Positions 12,201 through 25,790 of a stretch of 64,000 bases of DNA are shown one piece after another. The DNA comes from Vanilla planifolia (taxonomy: Eukaryota > Streptophyta > Magnoliopsida > Asparagales > Orchidaceae), in contig JAIUJO010000184.1 in NCBI GenBank assembly GCA_023846275.1, positions 186,001 to 250,000 of the forward strand, given 5' to 3'. The position numbers and the translations under genes were made by a program. The notes beneath the pieces were generated by a model. That model had not been told where the DNA came from and made no database searches. It saw nothing but the letters and a program-made list of their open reading frames with translations. How positions within the stretch are numbered: the stretch's first letter is position 1; each line of letters begins with the position of its first letter.

Positions 12201-15200
12201 ATGAATGTTTAAAAAGTAATTTATTTCATTTCTTTAAATTGTTCCACTTGATTTTGCTATATTACTATACACTAAATCTCGTATTAGGCAACCATTAAAT
12301 GCGTTTGACTTGGCTAAATAATAATGCATCAATTTACTTCATTTTATCATTATTGTATATTTACTTAAATTTTAAACAATTATTTATTATTATTATTATT
12401 GATAGTTAAAATTTGCAATTCATAATAAATTTAGATGAGGCCTAATCATGTTGAAATAATCATCATTGAACTCATCTCAGTGAGCTCTATTTAATTAATT
12501 TATTTTTTCAATATATACTTTTTATTGATACTATTCAATTTATGAGAAATTTACATTCGTTATTATTTGAATATATAGAAAGTTTAACTTTCTCTTCTTA
12601 GAGGCTTTGATTGTAATGTTTCTTAAAATTTATATTAACTTTTTAAATTTTTTTTGCTTTGTTTCTATTATGTTACTATGATACTACAATTCTTGCATGT
12701 CTAACATTTGCATCATTTGATTTCATCATATTATACTTGTTCAATTTATGTCGTTTATGATTAAGGATATATTTACTAAAAATGTCAAAAAATAATAAAT
12801 ATTTATACTTATTTTCTTTGAAAATATATTGGAATTTCTAATGAGGTCTAATTAAGAGGAAATAGAGGCCATTGGATTGATCTCATCAAGGTTCATCAAA
12901 TTGATTAATCATTTTCATATTTTTAATATTGTAATTATGAATATTTTAGCTAGATTTATGAGTTATTTAGATTTTTACTTACCCTGATGATTAGGTTGTT
13001 AAACTTAATGTCAATAAGGTCATTGAATGCATCCTCATGTAAAATACATCTCATTTCTTCAAATATGCTATTTAGATTTATTTATATTATTATGTAACTC
13101 TAAATCTATCCTAATGTGACCTTAATAAGCCTTTGATTTATGTATTTTTTATTACTTCAATTTATCTTATTTAGCTTTAACTTACATTTACCTCAAATTA
13201 TGATAATAACTTATTTTTTTTATTCTTATTTATTTTGCAAATATATAATAACACTAAATGATGGCCAATTGAAAAAAAAAAATATAGTTGGACTCTTGTA
13301 GCAAAACTTTATGTAATTAAAAAATTTATTTTTTAACTTTTTAAAAATTTTAATTTTTTATGGCTTTTGCATGCATTAAAAATTAACAATTCATACTTAA
13401 GTTGATGTTCGAAAAGTTTACACTCAATCACCTAAATATCATTGAATTAAACTTTCTTGTGTAATTTACCTCATTTCTTAAATTTTGTATTTGTATTTGG
13501 CATATTATTATGTAACAGAAAATGTCCTCATAAGTTTTGCATTCCTTTAATTTTGATGTATTATATGGCTTCAATTTACCTCTTTTATCATTACTAAATA
13601 TTCAATTAATGCGATAAATATTTTTATTTTTTATTCTCATTTACTTTTGTCAATTGCAGTAGTTCAAAAGAAGGTTTGATGAAGAAGAAAATAATTCCTC
13701 TGACAAATCTTGACAAGCCTAAAATAACAAAATTTTCATTTTTTTATTTTCAAGTATTTTATTTTTTTGTTTTTTTATGCCTTAAGCATAATACTAACTC
13801 GCACATAATTTGTACAATTAGAATATTGTACTTAATCTCCTCAATATGTTGGAATATAATTTTTTTCATAAATTTTATCTCATTTTTTCATTAGTTTAAG
13901 TTTAATTTGGTTATATTACCAAACCAAAATATTTTGAATTTTTTATATTACATTATTTTAATTTTTAATATATATTTACTTGATATTAAAAATATAAATT
14001 TATATTTTTTTAATTCGTATTAGCTCTAAATGAGGTTTGATAAAGAGGAAGAAAGATTTTTGGATGCTCCTCAAGAAGTTTTATCCAATTAATTATTATT
14101 TTTTCTATTTTTTAATCTTTTATTTCCTTATTTTTTTTGGCATGTTTTAAGATATATTTTATTTCAATTTTTATTTGTGGATAAAATATGATAATTTAAT
14201 CTCCTTAGTATTTTTTGAAAAAAACTTTCTTTGACAATTTATATATTTTCTTCAATCTCTTTTAATTTAGTTGTATTACAATAAACCTCAAAATCTCTTC
14301 CCTTAACAAATAAAAATTGTCTTACATTCACTATATTACATGATTTTAATTTATGCCATTTTAGCTTTTATATATGAGTAAGAAACATAAAAAAATAAAT
14401 TTTTAACTTTTTTGCTTATTTTTTTTCATTCAAGTAATTTAAAATTAGGTTTGATTAAAATGAAACAAAGGTCGTTGGCCTCATCTCAATGACCTGAATT
14501 TTATTAAATATTTATTTTTGTATTTTTAATATTTTTAAAGGGTTTTAGCACGTTTTATAAGATAATTAGATTATACCTGATTTGACATTTGAGAATGTTG
14601 TACATAATGCACTTAGTATCTTCGAATGCTTCTTTCTGGTGCAAATTTTCCCCTACATTAAAAAATTTTTCTTTGATTTGGTCATATTGCTTTGTAACTC
14701 TCAATCTCCTCTCACATAACTTTTTCATGTCTTTAATTTAGTTATATTATGTTGCTTCAATTATATCAATTCAACTTGAATATATATTTCAATAATATTA
14801 AAATAATAAAAAAATTTATTTACGCAAGTTTACATAGGTAATTAGTTGTATTTCCAATCAAGGTGTCATCTTACTAAAATGAAGGTTGTTGGACACATCT
14901 CGAAAGAATCTATCAATTTAAATATATTTTTTAACAATATTAAATATTTTATTTCCAAAGTTTTGAGCATGATTTAAGAGGCATCTTGTTTTTTACCTAT
15001 TTTGATGATTGAGCATGTCATTCTTTAATACCTTAGTATCTTGGATTGTAATTTCCTAAACCAATTTATCTAATTTCTTTAATTGTGATTCCTTGATTTG
15101 TTGATAATATTATGTAACTATAGGTCTTGTCTTTTGTTACTTTTACTTGACTTTGATTTGAATATATTATATTTTTTTGTTATATCTTATTTCAACTTTA

Positions 15201-17600
15201 ATTTATATTTACTTAACATTAAAAAATAGATTTTGTCATTTATGCTTTTCTCTATTTCATTAAATAGTATTTCTTGTATGTTTAAATATTTTATTTTATT
15301 AAGTTTTTGGATGTTTTAAGACGCATTTTAATTCTTATGTGAATTAACATTTAGGGATGTTACACTAAATATTATTTGTATATTGGAATGCAACTTTTTG
15401 TCTAGTTTATCTCAAATTTGTAGATTTTGGACATTTCTTTCTTATCTTTTGATGAAATTTTAATTTGTCTATTATGTGACCTATATATGTTATTGGTTTG
15501 GATATATTAAATTACATCAATTTACGTCCTTTCCATTTTGCTATATATTTAATTAAAATTTAAAAAATAATTTTATTTTATTTATGCTTAATTTTATAAA
15601 TCAATGTAATTCTAAACAAGGTACAACAAAGTTGAAAGAAGTGTCCTTTTATTTGTTCCCACGAGCTCTATCCAATTAATTAATTATTTTTATATTTTTA
15701 AATACTAACTTTTAGTATTTTGGCATATTTTATGAGACATTTTGACTTGTGCTTTAATTTGAGAAACAATTTATTCATTTTTAGAATTCCAACATAGGTT
15801 TGATTAAGGGGAAAAATTTTGTTGGACTGAACACAAGAGTTCTATCAAATTCAATATTTATTTTTAAATTTTAAAGTATTTTAAATTTTAAATATTTTTA
15901 CATGGATCATGAGACATTTGTTTTTGTATCTTAATTAAAAATTAAGGATATTACAATCAATCTCTTTAGTACCTTGGAATGAAATTTTCCTTTATAATTC
16001 ATTTCATTGCTTCAAAAGTTTCTCTTTGATTTAGATATTTTACTATGTAAATCTCAAACTCCTGATATGTGAACTTCACATCACTTGATTTGGAGCTATA
16101 AAAGTGCATTTAATTATTTTCATTTTAGTATTAATATATATTTACTTAATGTTAAAATGATTATTTATTTTTATTTATACATATTCATTTCGATATTTCT
16201 TAACATTCCAAATGAGGTTAGATTTAGACAAAAAAAATTTCCATTGAACTTAACTTGATGAGCTTTATAATTTTGTCTTCATTTCTATATTTTAAAAAAA
16301 TTATGATTTTGGCATAGTATGTGATATATTTTGATCCATGATTGATATTATAATTGAGAAATTTTCACTAAATCTCTCCAAAAACAAGGAATGTTGCCAT
16401 TTTATTAAACTTTTGTCAATATTTTCAAAATTCTCACTTTGATTTTGTCATGTTATTATGTAATTCTAAATCGCCACTCATGTGAGCATTACATTTTTTT
16501 TATTTGATTTTATCATATTTCATCAATTTGCCAAATTTTAGCTTTAATAGATATTTACTTAATATTAATATAATAACTTGTTATTATTGAAGTTTGTTTA
16601 CTTTTGTATTTCATAGCATTCCAAACACGACCTGATCAAAGTAAAAAAATCATCATATGACTCATCTCGATAAGCTTTATCAAATTAAACATTTATTCTT
16701 ATATGTTAAAAAAATTTGTTTTCTAAGTTTTTGACCATTGTAGGAATTTTGTTTCGACCTCTTTAATATATTTAAAATGTAATATTGCAACATAGTTAAT
16801 GTTTTCTTCAATGTTTTGGGTTGATATTTTCATATTACAATGAAACTCTAATTTGTTTTATCATGTGATATTTAGATCACTAGTATTTTGTTATATTACA
16901 TAGCTTTAATATGTCTCATTTTTTGCTTTATTATATATTTACTTAATATTGAAGTGATAAATTTTTTTTATTTAAGTATATTTACTTTTAAAATTCATAG
17001 TAATTTTTAACAAAGTTCAATTTAGTTGGCACAAGTGTCACTAGACTCATTTCGACAAGCTCTATCAAATTAAATATTTATTTTAATAATTTCAAATATC
17101 CTTTTTCACAAGGGTTTTACCACATTTTATGAGGCACTTTGATTTGTGCAAGATTTAGTAATCAAAACAACTAACACATGATCTTTTTGATATTTTTAAA
17201 TGTAACTTCCCTATACAATGACTTTTATTTCAATAAAGTTTTCACTTTGAATGGGTGTATAAGTATGTAACACATAAACTTCTTTCATGTAGGAATTACA
17301 ATTCTTTTGCTTGGTTATAATACAGTTACTTAAAAAAGTTATTTTAGCTTTAATATATATTTATGTAATTTAAAAATACAAATTTATTATTACGTGTGCT
17401 TAGTTGCTTTCATAAATAATAGTAGCTCCAAAAGAGGATTGATTGTGATAATAAAAAATGTAATTGAAAATCTCTCTATGATCCCTATTAAATAAATATT
17501 TTATTTTGTAATCTCTTGGAATACCTTATGAAATATTTTGATTCTTACCCAATTTTATGATCAAGGTTATTAGACTATAACTCACTCAATTGTCAAATAA
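9200..17600 (+). repeat. Degenerate tandem repeat (satellite-like), unit about 410 bp, + orientation
   Basis: One phrase order recurs about twenty times. A block like ATATATTTACTTAATATTA comes first, then Tn/An-rich sequence with TTTATGCTTATTT, then TTCCAAATGAGGTTTGAT, then CATCTCGACAAGCTCTATC, then TTTTGGCATGTTTTATGAG, then GTTACACTCAATCTCCTTAG, then GATTTGGTTATATTAC. The TTCCAAA-type anchor is seen near 11,594, 12,006, 12,430, 12,840, 13,253, 13,660, 14,027, 14,440, 14,850, 16,207, 16,620, 17,008 and 17,411. Most spacings are 400-425 bp; shorter gaps mark deletions. Copies are very diverged and AT-rich, and no coding function is apparent. An old satellite is the simplest reading. I do not recognise the family. 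Confidence 0.8.
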
Positions 17601-18930
17601 AGTCCAAATCAAAGTCTCTTAACAAATACTAAAGCACTGGGAGAAAACCTTTTGAAAAATTTTAAAAGAAGGCATATTTAGATTCATATAACTCATTGAG
17701 ACATGTCCAACAACCTTTTTTTTGTCTTTTTTGGACCTTGTTTGTAGTGAAAATAAATAACCAAATTGATTATACATCAATAATTACGTATTATTGTTAT
17801 AAAATTAAGAAATATATGTTAATGATTAAATATCGTAAATTGATGTAATGTAATATAATAAAACAAAAGCAATATAAGGGTCACATGAGACAAGTTTATG
17901 AGATTCCTAGTAATATAATAAAATAAATGCAAAACCTTTAAGGAAATGAGATAAATTAAAAGGGATAGTCGAATTGTAAGATAATAAGAAGATCAAGTGT
18001 AACATCCTCAATCAACATATTAGATAGAAGGAGAATGTATTGCAAATAGATGGCTACCTATAAAGAGTAAAATATTTAAATATAAAAATGGATATCTAAT
18101 TTGATAAAGCTCGTCACGCTGATTTCAATAATGTTTATTTTATCTCAATGAGGCCTCATTTAGAGAATTGAAAATCACCAAATTAAAGAGGCATGTATAA
18201 TAATAAATTATTTTATTAATATTAAGTAAATATTTGTTAAATTAAAATAAAGCAAATTGAATTAATGTAATATTAACATATCAAAGTAATGTAATTACCT
18301 TCTAGGAAGAAATTTAGTCAAATTATAATATAACAAAGTCAAAAAAAAGAAATTTAAATAAACGAGATAAATTTAATGAAAAATTTACATTCCAAGATAC
18401 TAAAGATATCAAGTGTGGCATGCCCTATTATCAATGCAAACACAAACCAAATAGTCTCATAAAACCACATGTAGTAGATTTTGTTTGCTTTTATTTTGGC
18501 TCATTCAAACATCATTTAGAATAACAAGGAATTAAAAAGCATAAAAGTAAAAAAAAATTAACAAATATCTATTTTAATAACAATTAAATATATATTGTAG
18601 TTGAAATACTATAAACTAAAGAAATGTAATATTAACAAATAAAAGTGATGTAAATATTACAATAGAGGATATATAGAGTTATAAAGTAACATAACAAAAT
18701 AAAAGTAAATCTTCCAAGAAATGAGATAAGTCTTCAAGGAATGTTGAGCCCCAAAATAATAAGGAGCCTAAGTATAACATTGTCAATAGTCAAATCTTGT
18801 ACAAATCTATGTGTCTCATAATGGTTGCAATAATCAAGAAAAATAAAAAATATTTAGAAATTTAAAAATAAATTTTTATTTTATACATGAAAGTTACATT
18901 CCATGATACTAAGGAGACCATAGATAAATG
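17600..18930 (-). repeat. Inverted block of the 410-bp repeat family
   Basis: From about 17,600 the same phrases appear as their reverse complement: GTGTAACATCCTCAATCAAC near 18,000, AATATTAAGTAAATATTTG near 18,215, and AATTGATGTAATGTAATATA near 17,840. Anchors equivalent to GTTACACT lie near 18,001, 18,414 and 18,772, again about 360-410 bp apart. About three units are present. The orientation switch lies around 17,590-17,650. Confidence 0.75.
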
Positions 18931-20110
18931 TTCAAGTAGTGGTGAGATGGTTTCAATTATTCATGGGTTCCTATGTTTACTTCAATGGCAAGGAGTATGT
19001 AAGTATGTTGCATAGTGTGGAAAAAAAGAAGCAAGTTGCAATACTAAGGAAGAGCCATATTAAATGAATACAAAATTTGTTCTAACTCCCCCATTTTAAT
19101 TTCCTAATCAACCTTGAGACTATTGAGAAGCTAAAAAAACAAAGGATAATGAATAAAGTTATGAAAGCTATTTAAGTAACTCAAATGATTCCAACTCATG
19201 AAATGAGGAAAAGAAGAAAAATCAAATTTGTTTGATGAAGGAAGATGGAGGCTTTAGTCAAACCTCTAATAGAAATGAAGTTATTTTTCGTCCCACAATG
19301 ATTATGAATAACAATACATTGATGTGTGCCTTTAGAATAAAAAATTACTACATAAATTACAAGATCCTAAAAAGACACTTGCTTTTTATCGTCATTTATA
19401 ACATAGATCTCAAATTATTAAGAGTTTTCTTCTCTAGTTGTATCTTATTGTTGTTCATTTAAATGTCACTAAAATTTAAGAGTTTGGCGTTTTACAACTA
19501 ATTATCAAATTATAATTATTATTCAATCTAAATTTTTAAAGTATTTCTTGGTAAAGAAAAATAGTTTAAACTTGTTTAATTCTAGACATGTTGACAACTC
19601 CTAAAGGAAGGTCATTAGTATTTGCATTATAGGTAAGTCATTATGTTTATTAAGAACATATTATTAGATTAGACTTAAGGTATAATTTTGTTGGCATTAG
19701 TTAGTTATACAAATTAAAATTTCTTAAGAAGTGTATTATTGGAAATGATAATAAATCACATCTTCTCTTTGAAAAAAAACTAAAATTATAAAGTAAAATT
19801 AAATAGTTTTGAAGAAAATAGTGCAGAATGCACTACTTCCCAATCAAAGAATGCCTGTGTTGTAAGAGATTATGTCATATCAATCCTTTCACCCTTTAGA
19901 GAATCTTAAATAATACTTTGTTAGATGATTTTCAAGTTCTCAATGTAATGATGAGAATATCTTTGGACCAAGCTAAAATGACAAGCAATCTATATCTTCT
20001 TTCAAACCCAAAAATGAAATCTTTACTAGAAGTCCCATTGGATATTAGATATTTATTTTACACAATTCACCTATGTGGTGTATTGGAATCAGATAAATTC
20101 ACATTAACCT
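18931..20110. other. Unassigned AT-rich region
   Basis: This holds short open frames (for example 19,232-19,462 and 19,918-20,112 on +) with no recognisable motif. No tandem structure is visible. It lies between the inverted satellite units and a more coding-like stretch. Confidence 0.4.
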
Positions 20111-20119
20111 AATAAGAAT

Positions 20120-20590
20120 TAGTGCTTTCATTGATGACATTTTACTACACCATATTGAGACACTCACCTCTTTTCCAAATATCAATCTTATCAATTCCCA
20201 CAACACGTTCTATCTTAGCAAAATAGCATGTTCTACTTTCAGCATAGATCATTGTTTTCTAGGTATTGTTCATTTTGTCACTTCCCTAAAAAAAGATAAT
20301 GATCATATCACTTCACTATGACATATTGCTAGAACTACTCAATTTTACACTTCATCAAGCCATAAAAAAGTAAGCATTACTCATATTAGGAAAATCTACG
20401 CGCACCTAATTTAGGGTGATCACAATATTACATCTACACATGCTCAACTACAATAAATCGATATCATTGATGATCAAACTTTGTGTGGTGAATCATCTTT
20501 TAGTCTAGCATGTGGTCAAACCAATGCTCATGGGTCATGAATCGTGTTAAATTGCACTTGTGGTGTAAACTTGCGCTGTTTTTATTTGGA
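20120..20590 (+). pseudogene. Unassigned decayed coding-like segment
   Basis: Reading the + strand in the frame that starts at 20,172 gives more than 130 codons with only about four stops, in DNA AT-rich enough that stops should be far more frequent. Short readable pieces include NSHNTFYLSKIACSTFSI and FLGIVHFVTSLKK, followed by a Cys-containing piece (LNCTCGVN). I do not recognise a family. It may be the remnant of a captured gene or of an unfamiliar transposon. An AT microsatellite interrupts its end. Confidence 0.35.
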
Positions 20591-20598
20591 AATGAAGT

Positions 20599-20622
20599 AC
20601 ATATATATATATATATATATAA
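20599..20622. repeat. (AT)n microsatellite
   Basis: About eleven to twelve AT dinucleotide repeats run uninterrupted here. Confidence 0.9.
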
Positions 20623-20649
20623 TAAGAAAATGTACATGGAGTTTTTATG

Positions 20650-22140
20650 ATGAAATCGTCACATTAGAGTAAGAAGATAATAGGACAATTTTTGACAATG
20701 TTATATTCACCAATATGTGCTTGTAACATCAAGAAGAATAGAAAAAGGCTTTTATACTAAATAGATTTGAAAAATTCTTCAAAAGGAAGGATCCATTGGT
20801 AGATGAAAAAATATTTCACACAGAGCAATCTTCTTCTTCAATTGACACAAATGTTGTCTTGGAGAAGCATTAGCTTTATTGATTTGAATAAAGTTTAATA
20901 TTTTTATTGGAATCAATTTTTAAAGATATCGAAGGAAATATAATAAATAACTTATAAAGATAATGTTGTATGTTTTTATTGAAATTCATTTAATTTGTTA
21001 CTTCAAAACTATATTGATTAGCTTACAAATTATATTAACGATGGCATCAAAGATTATGAAGGTAATGCTACACAATATGTAATTTTGAAAGACGGTGACA
21101 ATTCACTTCACTTTTAGATTTGGAAGCTTCATTTGAAAAGGTAAGCAAGAATACACTTTTCCTTCACTTAAAGAATTTAGTGATGAGATTAAGGATAACG
21201 CTAAGAATTTATGGATGTTTCATTGCTAAGAGGAAGAGTTTACCCTAGTTCATGTAAATTCTAAAGAGAAATTAAAAAAAGCATAAGAGAAACTCATTAG
21301 CAGTGAAGTATCCCACAAAAACTCTTGAGACATTCAAATTGGTGAAAAATAAGTTACAATGAATAACATCCTCATTGTGAATATCATCGAAGCATCAAGT
21401 GAATGCTTGACTAGTAAGCTAAACTACACATTTAAAACAAAAAAATAATTATGATTTCACTAATGAAATTAGTAGAACATTGAATTAAAAAGCCTTAGTT
21501 GATAGAGATGTTGCACTTTGACCACTATGCAGCAAATGTCTCCAACAACATTTGGTTACAACATAAGAAAGAATTGGATTGCCAAATTTTAAAGGATGAG
21601 AGGAACATAATTCATTTTCTTATAAAAAAAAGGCTACAATGGAATGCATCATTTGATTATGCATTCATATACACCAATTGCCCACACTCTTAATGAAGGA
21701 CATTAGGAAGAATTTGAATAACACTGTTAAGGGCACTAATAGGCTATGGACTATGTGTGGTGATTTAATGGAATTGCTCCTCTTGACAAAAACAAAAGAC
21801 ATTCCTTACCAAAGTTAGAGGTAATGTATAAAATCTTAGATTGTATTAGCTAGTGTAGTTTAAAGGAATTCCATTTTATAGAGGCCTAATTCATATATGC
21901 TAATGAAAGGAATGATAGGTTATTTTTGCATAGGAATAATAAAATGTTTGTAAACTAAGCTTGGATTGAAATAATTTTCACAATCATATTGCAACAACCT
22001 TGCAAAACAAGATCTTATCACACTAAAAAACATATTCATTTTATAAAATAATCTACTTAAGGCATTAAGAAATTTTGACTCCAAAACATGTGGCTGAAGT
22101 GGCAAACATTTTTTCATATAGTGGAATAAAATTGGATAGT
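20650..22140 (+). pseudogene. Unassigned decayed coding-like region continuing from the previous segment
   Basis: Several stretches read as protein with few stops. Near 20,755-20,870 there is FEKFFKRKDPLVDEKIFHT. From 21,149 to about 21,450 the text includes EYTFPSLKEFSDEIKDNAKN and ILIVNIIEASSECLTSKLN. At 21,499-21,693 a 64-codon open frame includes LQHKKELDCQILKDERNI. Near 21,795-22,110 there is LPKLEVMYKIL and KWQTFF. The frame changes between stretches, as expected for old indels. Charged, non-repetitive composition suggests a former long protein. No domain could be named. An unfamiliar DNA transposon or a dead host gene are both possible. Confidence 0.35.
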
Positions 22141-22970
22141 ATTAGTTGACTAATTAGAAATGAAGTCACTTGCAATAAAATTAAAAATATTAAAGGATTA
22201 AATTCAATAGTTGAATAAAGACAATTTGGTCATCAATTTTGCTATCTAATTTATGTAATTCCTAATTTAATATGCCATTCAAATGACTTTAAAATTTCAA
22301 TGATAAGGTTAGATTTATGTGCTATGTCTTTGATTAGTGTCATAGAATTTCAAAATAGATGATTTTATTTGTTGATGTGGGCTGAAAGCTTTGTTGAAGG
22401 CTCAATTGTGAATATTGAACATGTTAATGTCAAGAAAATTTATAGTACCATTTTGCGACAACAATCTGGTGGTAAGTGTAAATGAACTATTAAGAAAAAC
22501 TTTTATTGTACATGTATGACATAGTTGTCATATTAGTAGAATACCAACATAAGCATTAAAGCCATCTATGTATGATAGTAATTTGTCTTCACACAATGTC
22601 ACTTCAACAACACATATGTGGATAATTGTCAGTTGAAGTAGTATACAATTATCAAGGAAAGAGGATGTATAGGTACAATAATATGACATGTAATTACAAT
22701 AATTTTCCAAGTATGATCAACTAATTCAAGCATCACATAAGAGAAACATCAAGTTGTTAAGCAGGAATGAAATGTAGCTTTCAGATTGAAGAAGAATGTC
22801 ATATTTGAATAATGTCATGCTAATATTTTATGTTATAGCTCTCAAATTTATAATAACATGAGATATAAGAAATATCCTTTTACACTCACAAGTTATTACT
22901 CCAAGATTGATAAATAAAATGAAATGCATGTATTATTGGATGATCATTTGCATGTTATATCTCTCCTTTA
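22141..22970. other. Unassigned AT-rich region
   Basis: No motif, tandem repeat or transposon landmark is recognised. A 60-codon open frame on the minus strand (22,528-22,710) has no visible features and is probably chance. Confidence 0.4.
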
Positions 22971-23590
22971 AGGTAGAAAAAATAAGATAATAGGAAGCAT
23001 CAACTTTATCCCCATGCTTCTCATATACTTCATTTTCTTAGATTTTTTATTATTTTGTGAGGCATTCAAATTGTAAATAATTTGATGATCGAGGATATTA
23101 CATTTGATTACGTTAAGATTTTGGAATGAAATTGTATTACACAATTTACCATATTTCTTCAAAGTTTTTGCTTCGATTTGGTTGCATTAACACGTAACTA
23201 TAAATCTCTCATATGACCTTTATGCCACTTTTGTATGGCTGTCTGTATTTCTCCATTTTATCTCATTTCAACTTTAATGCATGTGCACTATTTATTAAAA
23301 TAATAACTTAATCTTATTTATGCTTATTTACATTGATAATTCATAAAAATTAGAAAATTTGTCCTATTTCGAAGAGACAAACATCCTTAGAAACTTTTTT
23401 ACAAGCTCTATATAAATTTTTATAGTAATTCAATATTAGCTTCACTAAATGTGAAATAATTATCATCACAACTTTTGAGGTTTTTTGATTATTTCATGAT
23501 TTAACATCAAGAATATCACACTCAATCTCTTTAATAGCTCAGAATGCAAATTTCTCTAACAATTTATCTCATCTTTCTATACAAACCACT
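22970..23590 (+). repeat. Isolated unit(s) of the 410-bp repeat family
   Basis: The phrases AGATTTTTTATTATTTTGTG, GATGATCGAGGATATTACA, TTTGGTTGCATTAAC, CATTTTATCTCATTTCAAC and TTTATTAAAATAATAACTT occur in the same order as in the 9.2-17.6 kb array, in + orientation. The segment covers about one and a half units. It abuts the second repeat family at about 23,590. Confidence 0.7.
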
Positions 23591-25790
23591 CATTGCTACA
23601 TTAAGGGCAAGAGTTCAGATGGTAAGGAGGCACCACCAAATTTTCACTATAACACGAACAAAACAAGACCACACAATGCCCCACACAAAGAGCAAAGAGT
23701 GGCACTTTGAACATGCAAAACAACAAGTTGTTGATTAGGGCTTCACCACATCCATTCAACAGCAATGCACAACATTAAAAATACCAAAACAATTTAAAAC
23801 ATTAGGAGCCCACCAAACCGAGAACACAATATATCATAAGGTTGTGAGTGAACTAGCTTCACCACTTCCACTTAGTGCTTTACTATGTGGATAAAGTGTT
23901 CTATTTTGCCCAGCCATAAAATCACATAACTATGGTCATAACCCAACATGCACAAACCTTAATGCACATTGTACCATCCAACTCTCACTTCATTGTACCT
24001 CTACACTACACAATGCCCTTCTTGAAATGCATATTGCAAGAATTTCATTAAGAAAAAAGACAAGTCTACTAATAAGACAGTAAAATATTGATGTTTTGGT
24101 AGCCTGCAATGCAAAAAATCTACAAAATAATTACACTTAGTGTGCCTAACAAGTTGCACATGAAAAGTCAAATAAGGCAATGGGTAGGCTAGTTATTATG
24201 AGTAAGCATAGAGCTATGACAAAGCAAGTCTTCTATTCTTTGTGCTCTATTGTACATAGCCAATTATGCACAAATTAAAGTGCATATTGCACCATCAAAC
24301 TTCTAATTCAACTGCGAGGCACAATGCTACACGTTGCCCTCTGTGTAATGAATATTGCAATAATTTAGGTAAGAAGGAAAGTATTCCTATAGAGCATCAC
24401 CTTATAAATCCACCAATAGCCCACAACATTAAAAATTCAAAAACGTTACACTTTGTGGGTCCCATTAGCTGTATGTAGAACATGGTCGGCCATGTGCATG
24501 CGTTTTGGACTATGACATGAAGCTAGGGATGAAGCCCATCACACACTTACCTTAGCACATATTTCACCATCCAACTTGCACTTTGCTATGGGTAACCCCA
24601 TGCTACATATTGCCCTATGTGGATTGTATATTATGTTAATTATATAGTGTAAAATGACAAGTTTATTGAGAAGACATGACCTTATTAATACTCTAGTAGC
24701 CTGAACGGATAAAAATCCCAAAAAATAGTTACTCTGTATCGGCCTTACCAAAGCATGCAAAGGATGTCATAGGCAACACGTGGACTTTTTGTCTCGTGCA
24801 TGAACAATGGAAAATTATGTGCAGATAGGGATGAAGCCTAGCATGCACTAACCTTAGTGCATATCAGACCATCATCCTCCTGCTTCTCCAGTAGCCGCAC
24901 CACATTACATATACCCCATAGTGATTCATGTTGTGAAAATTTTATCAAAGAAGATGCTAAGCCTCCAAATAGATCATCACCTTATCGAACAACTAGTAAC
25001 CCACAATGCTAATAATCCCTAAAGAAGGTACACTTTGTTGGGCGAGGATAGACAAACACGTTGAATGTAGTAGGGAGAGAGCGTAGAGATAGCCTCATGC
25101 ATGAAAGAGCAGCACTGGTGCTGTAACATACCAAGTGTTCTATTGTGCATGAAGCATCAGTAGCGTGATGCTAGGGTTGTAGCCATGCTTACACATACCG
25201 AAGTGCAAATTACACCATCCAACTTCCTCTTTGTTGTAGGCCACACTCTACCTCACATTTTCCTTTATGGATTGCATATTATAATAATTTTATCAAAAAA
25301 GAAGAAACATATCCTACTAAAGCATCACCTTATCTAAGCAATAGCAACTCATAGTGCAAAAAATTTAAAAAATGGTTACACTTTGTGGGACCCACCAACC
25401 ACATGCACTAGATTTTACTAGACATAATGTTGAAGCCGACATAATTCTATATTTCCAGTAGTTAGAGACGGCCAAATATGCAACAAACCTAGCTCATATT
25501 ACACCATCAACTTCCATTTTGTCGTAGGTTGCTCTAGACCACTCATTACCCTATTTGGATTGCATATTTTGACAATTCAATTCAGGAAGAAAGTAAATCT
25601 CAAAATAAGACATCACCTTATCTATTCGTTGATTGCTTACATTGCTAAAATTATAAAAACATTTACACTTTTTTGGCCACACTAGCCTCACCTAGGATGT
25701 CGCAAGCTACGCGAGGATTGGCTGTCATAAATGTGCACTTGGACTACCACAATGCAATGTAATCCACATGCTATTCTCTTAGGCTCCCTC
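23590..25790 (+). repeat. Second tandem repeat family, block 1a (unit about 275-350 bp)
   Basis: A phrase close to GCATGCACAAACCTTAGTGC, followed by an ACCATCCAACTT motif, recurs near 23,948, 24,265, 24,541, 24,840, 25,190 and 25,474. Each copy is followed in order by a CACATTGCCC phrase, TGGATTGCATATTGTGATAA, AATTTTATCAAGGAAGAAGG, AAGGCATCACCTTATCC, GTAGCCTACAATGCTAAAAA and ACGTTACACTTTGTGGG. Unit length varies because some units carry an extra segment around TGTTCTATTGTGCATA. No coding frame is shared between units. The family is not recognised. Confidence 0.8.

Noticed and set aside
13676..13894. 72-codon + frame in the 410-bp array
   Set aside because: It is a Phe/Ile-rich low-complexity translation of AT-rich repeat DNA, not kept in neighbouring units.
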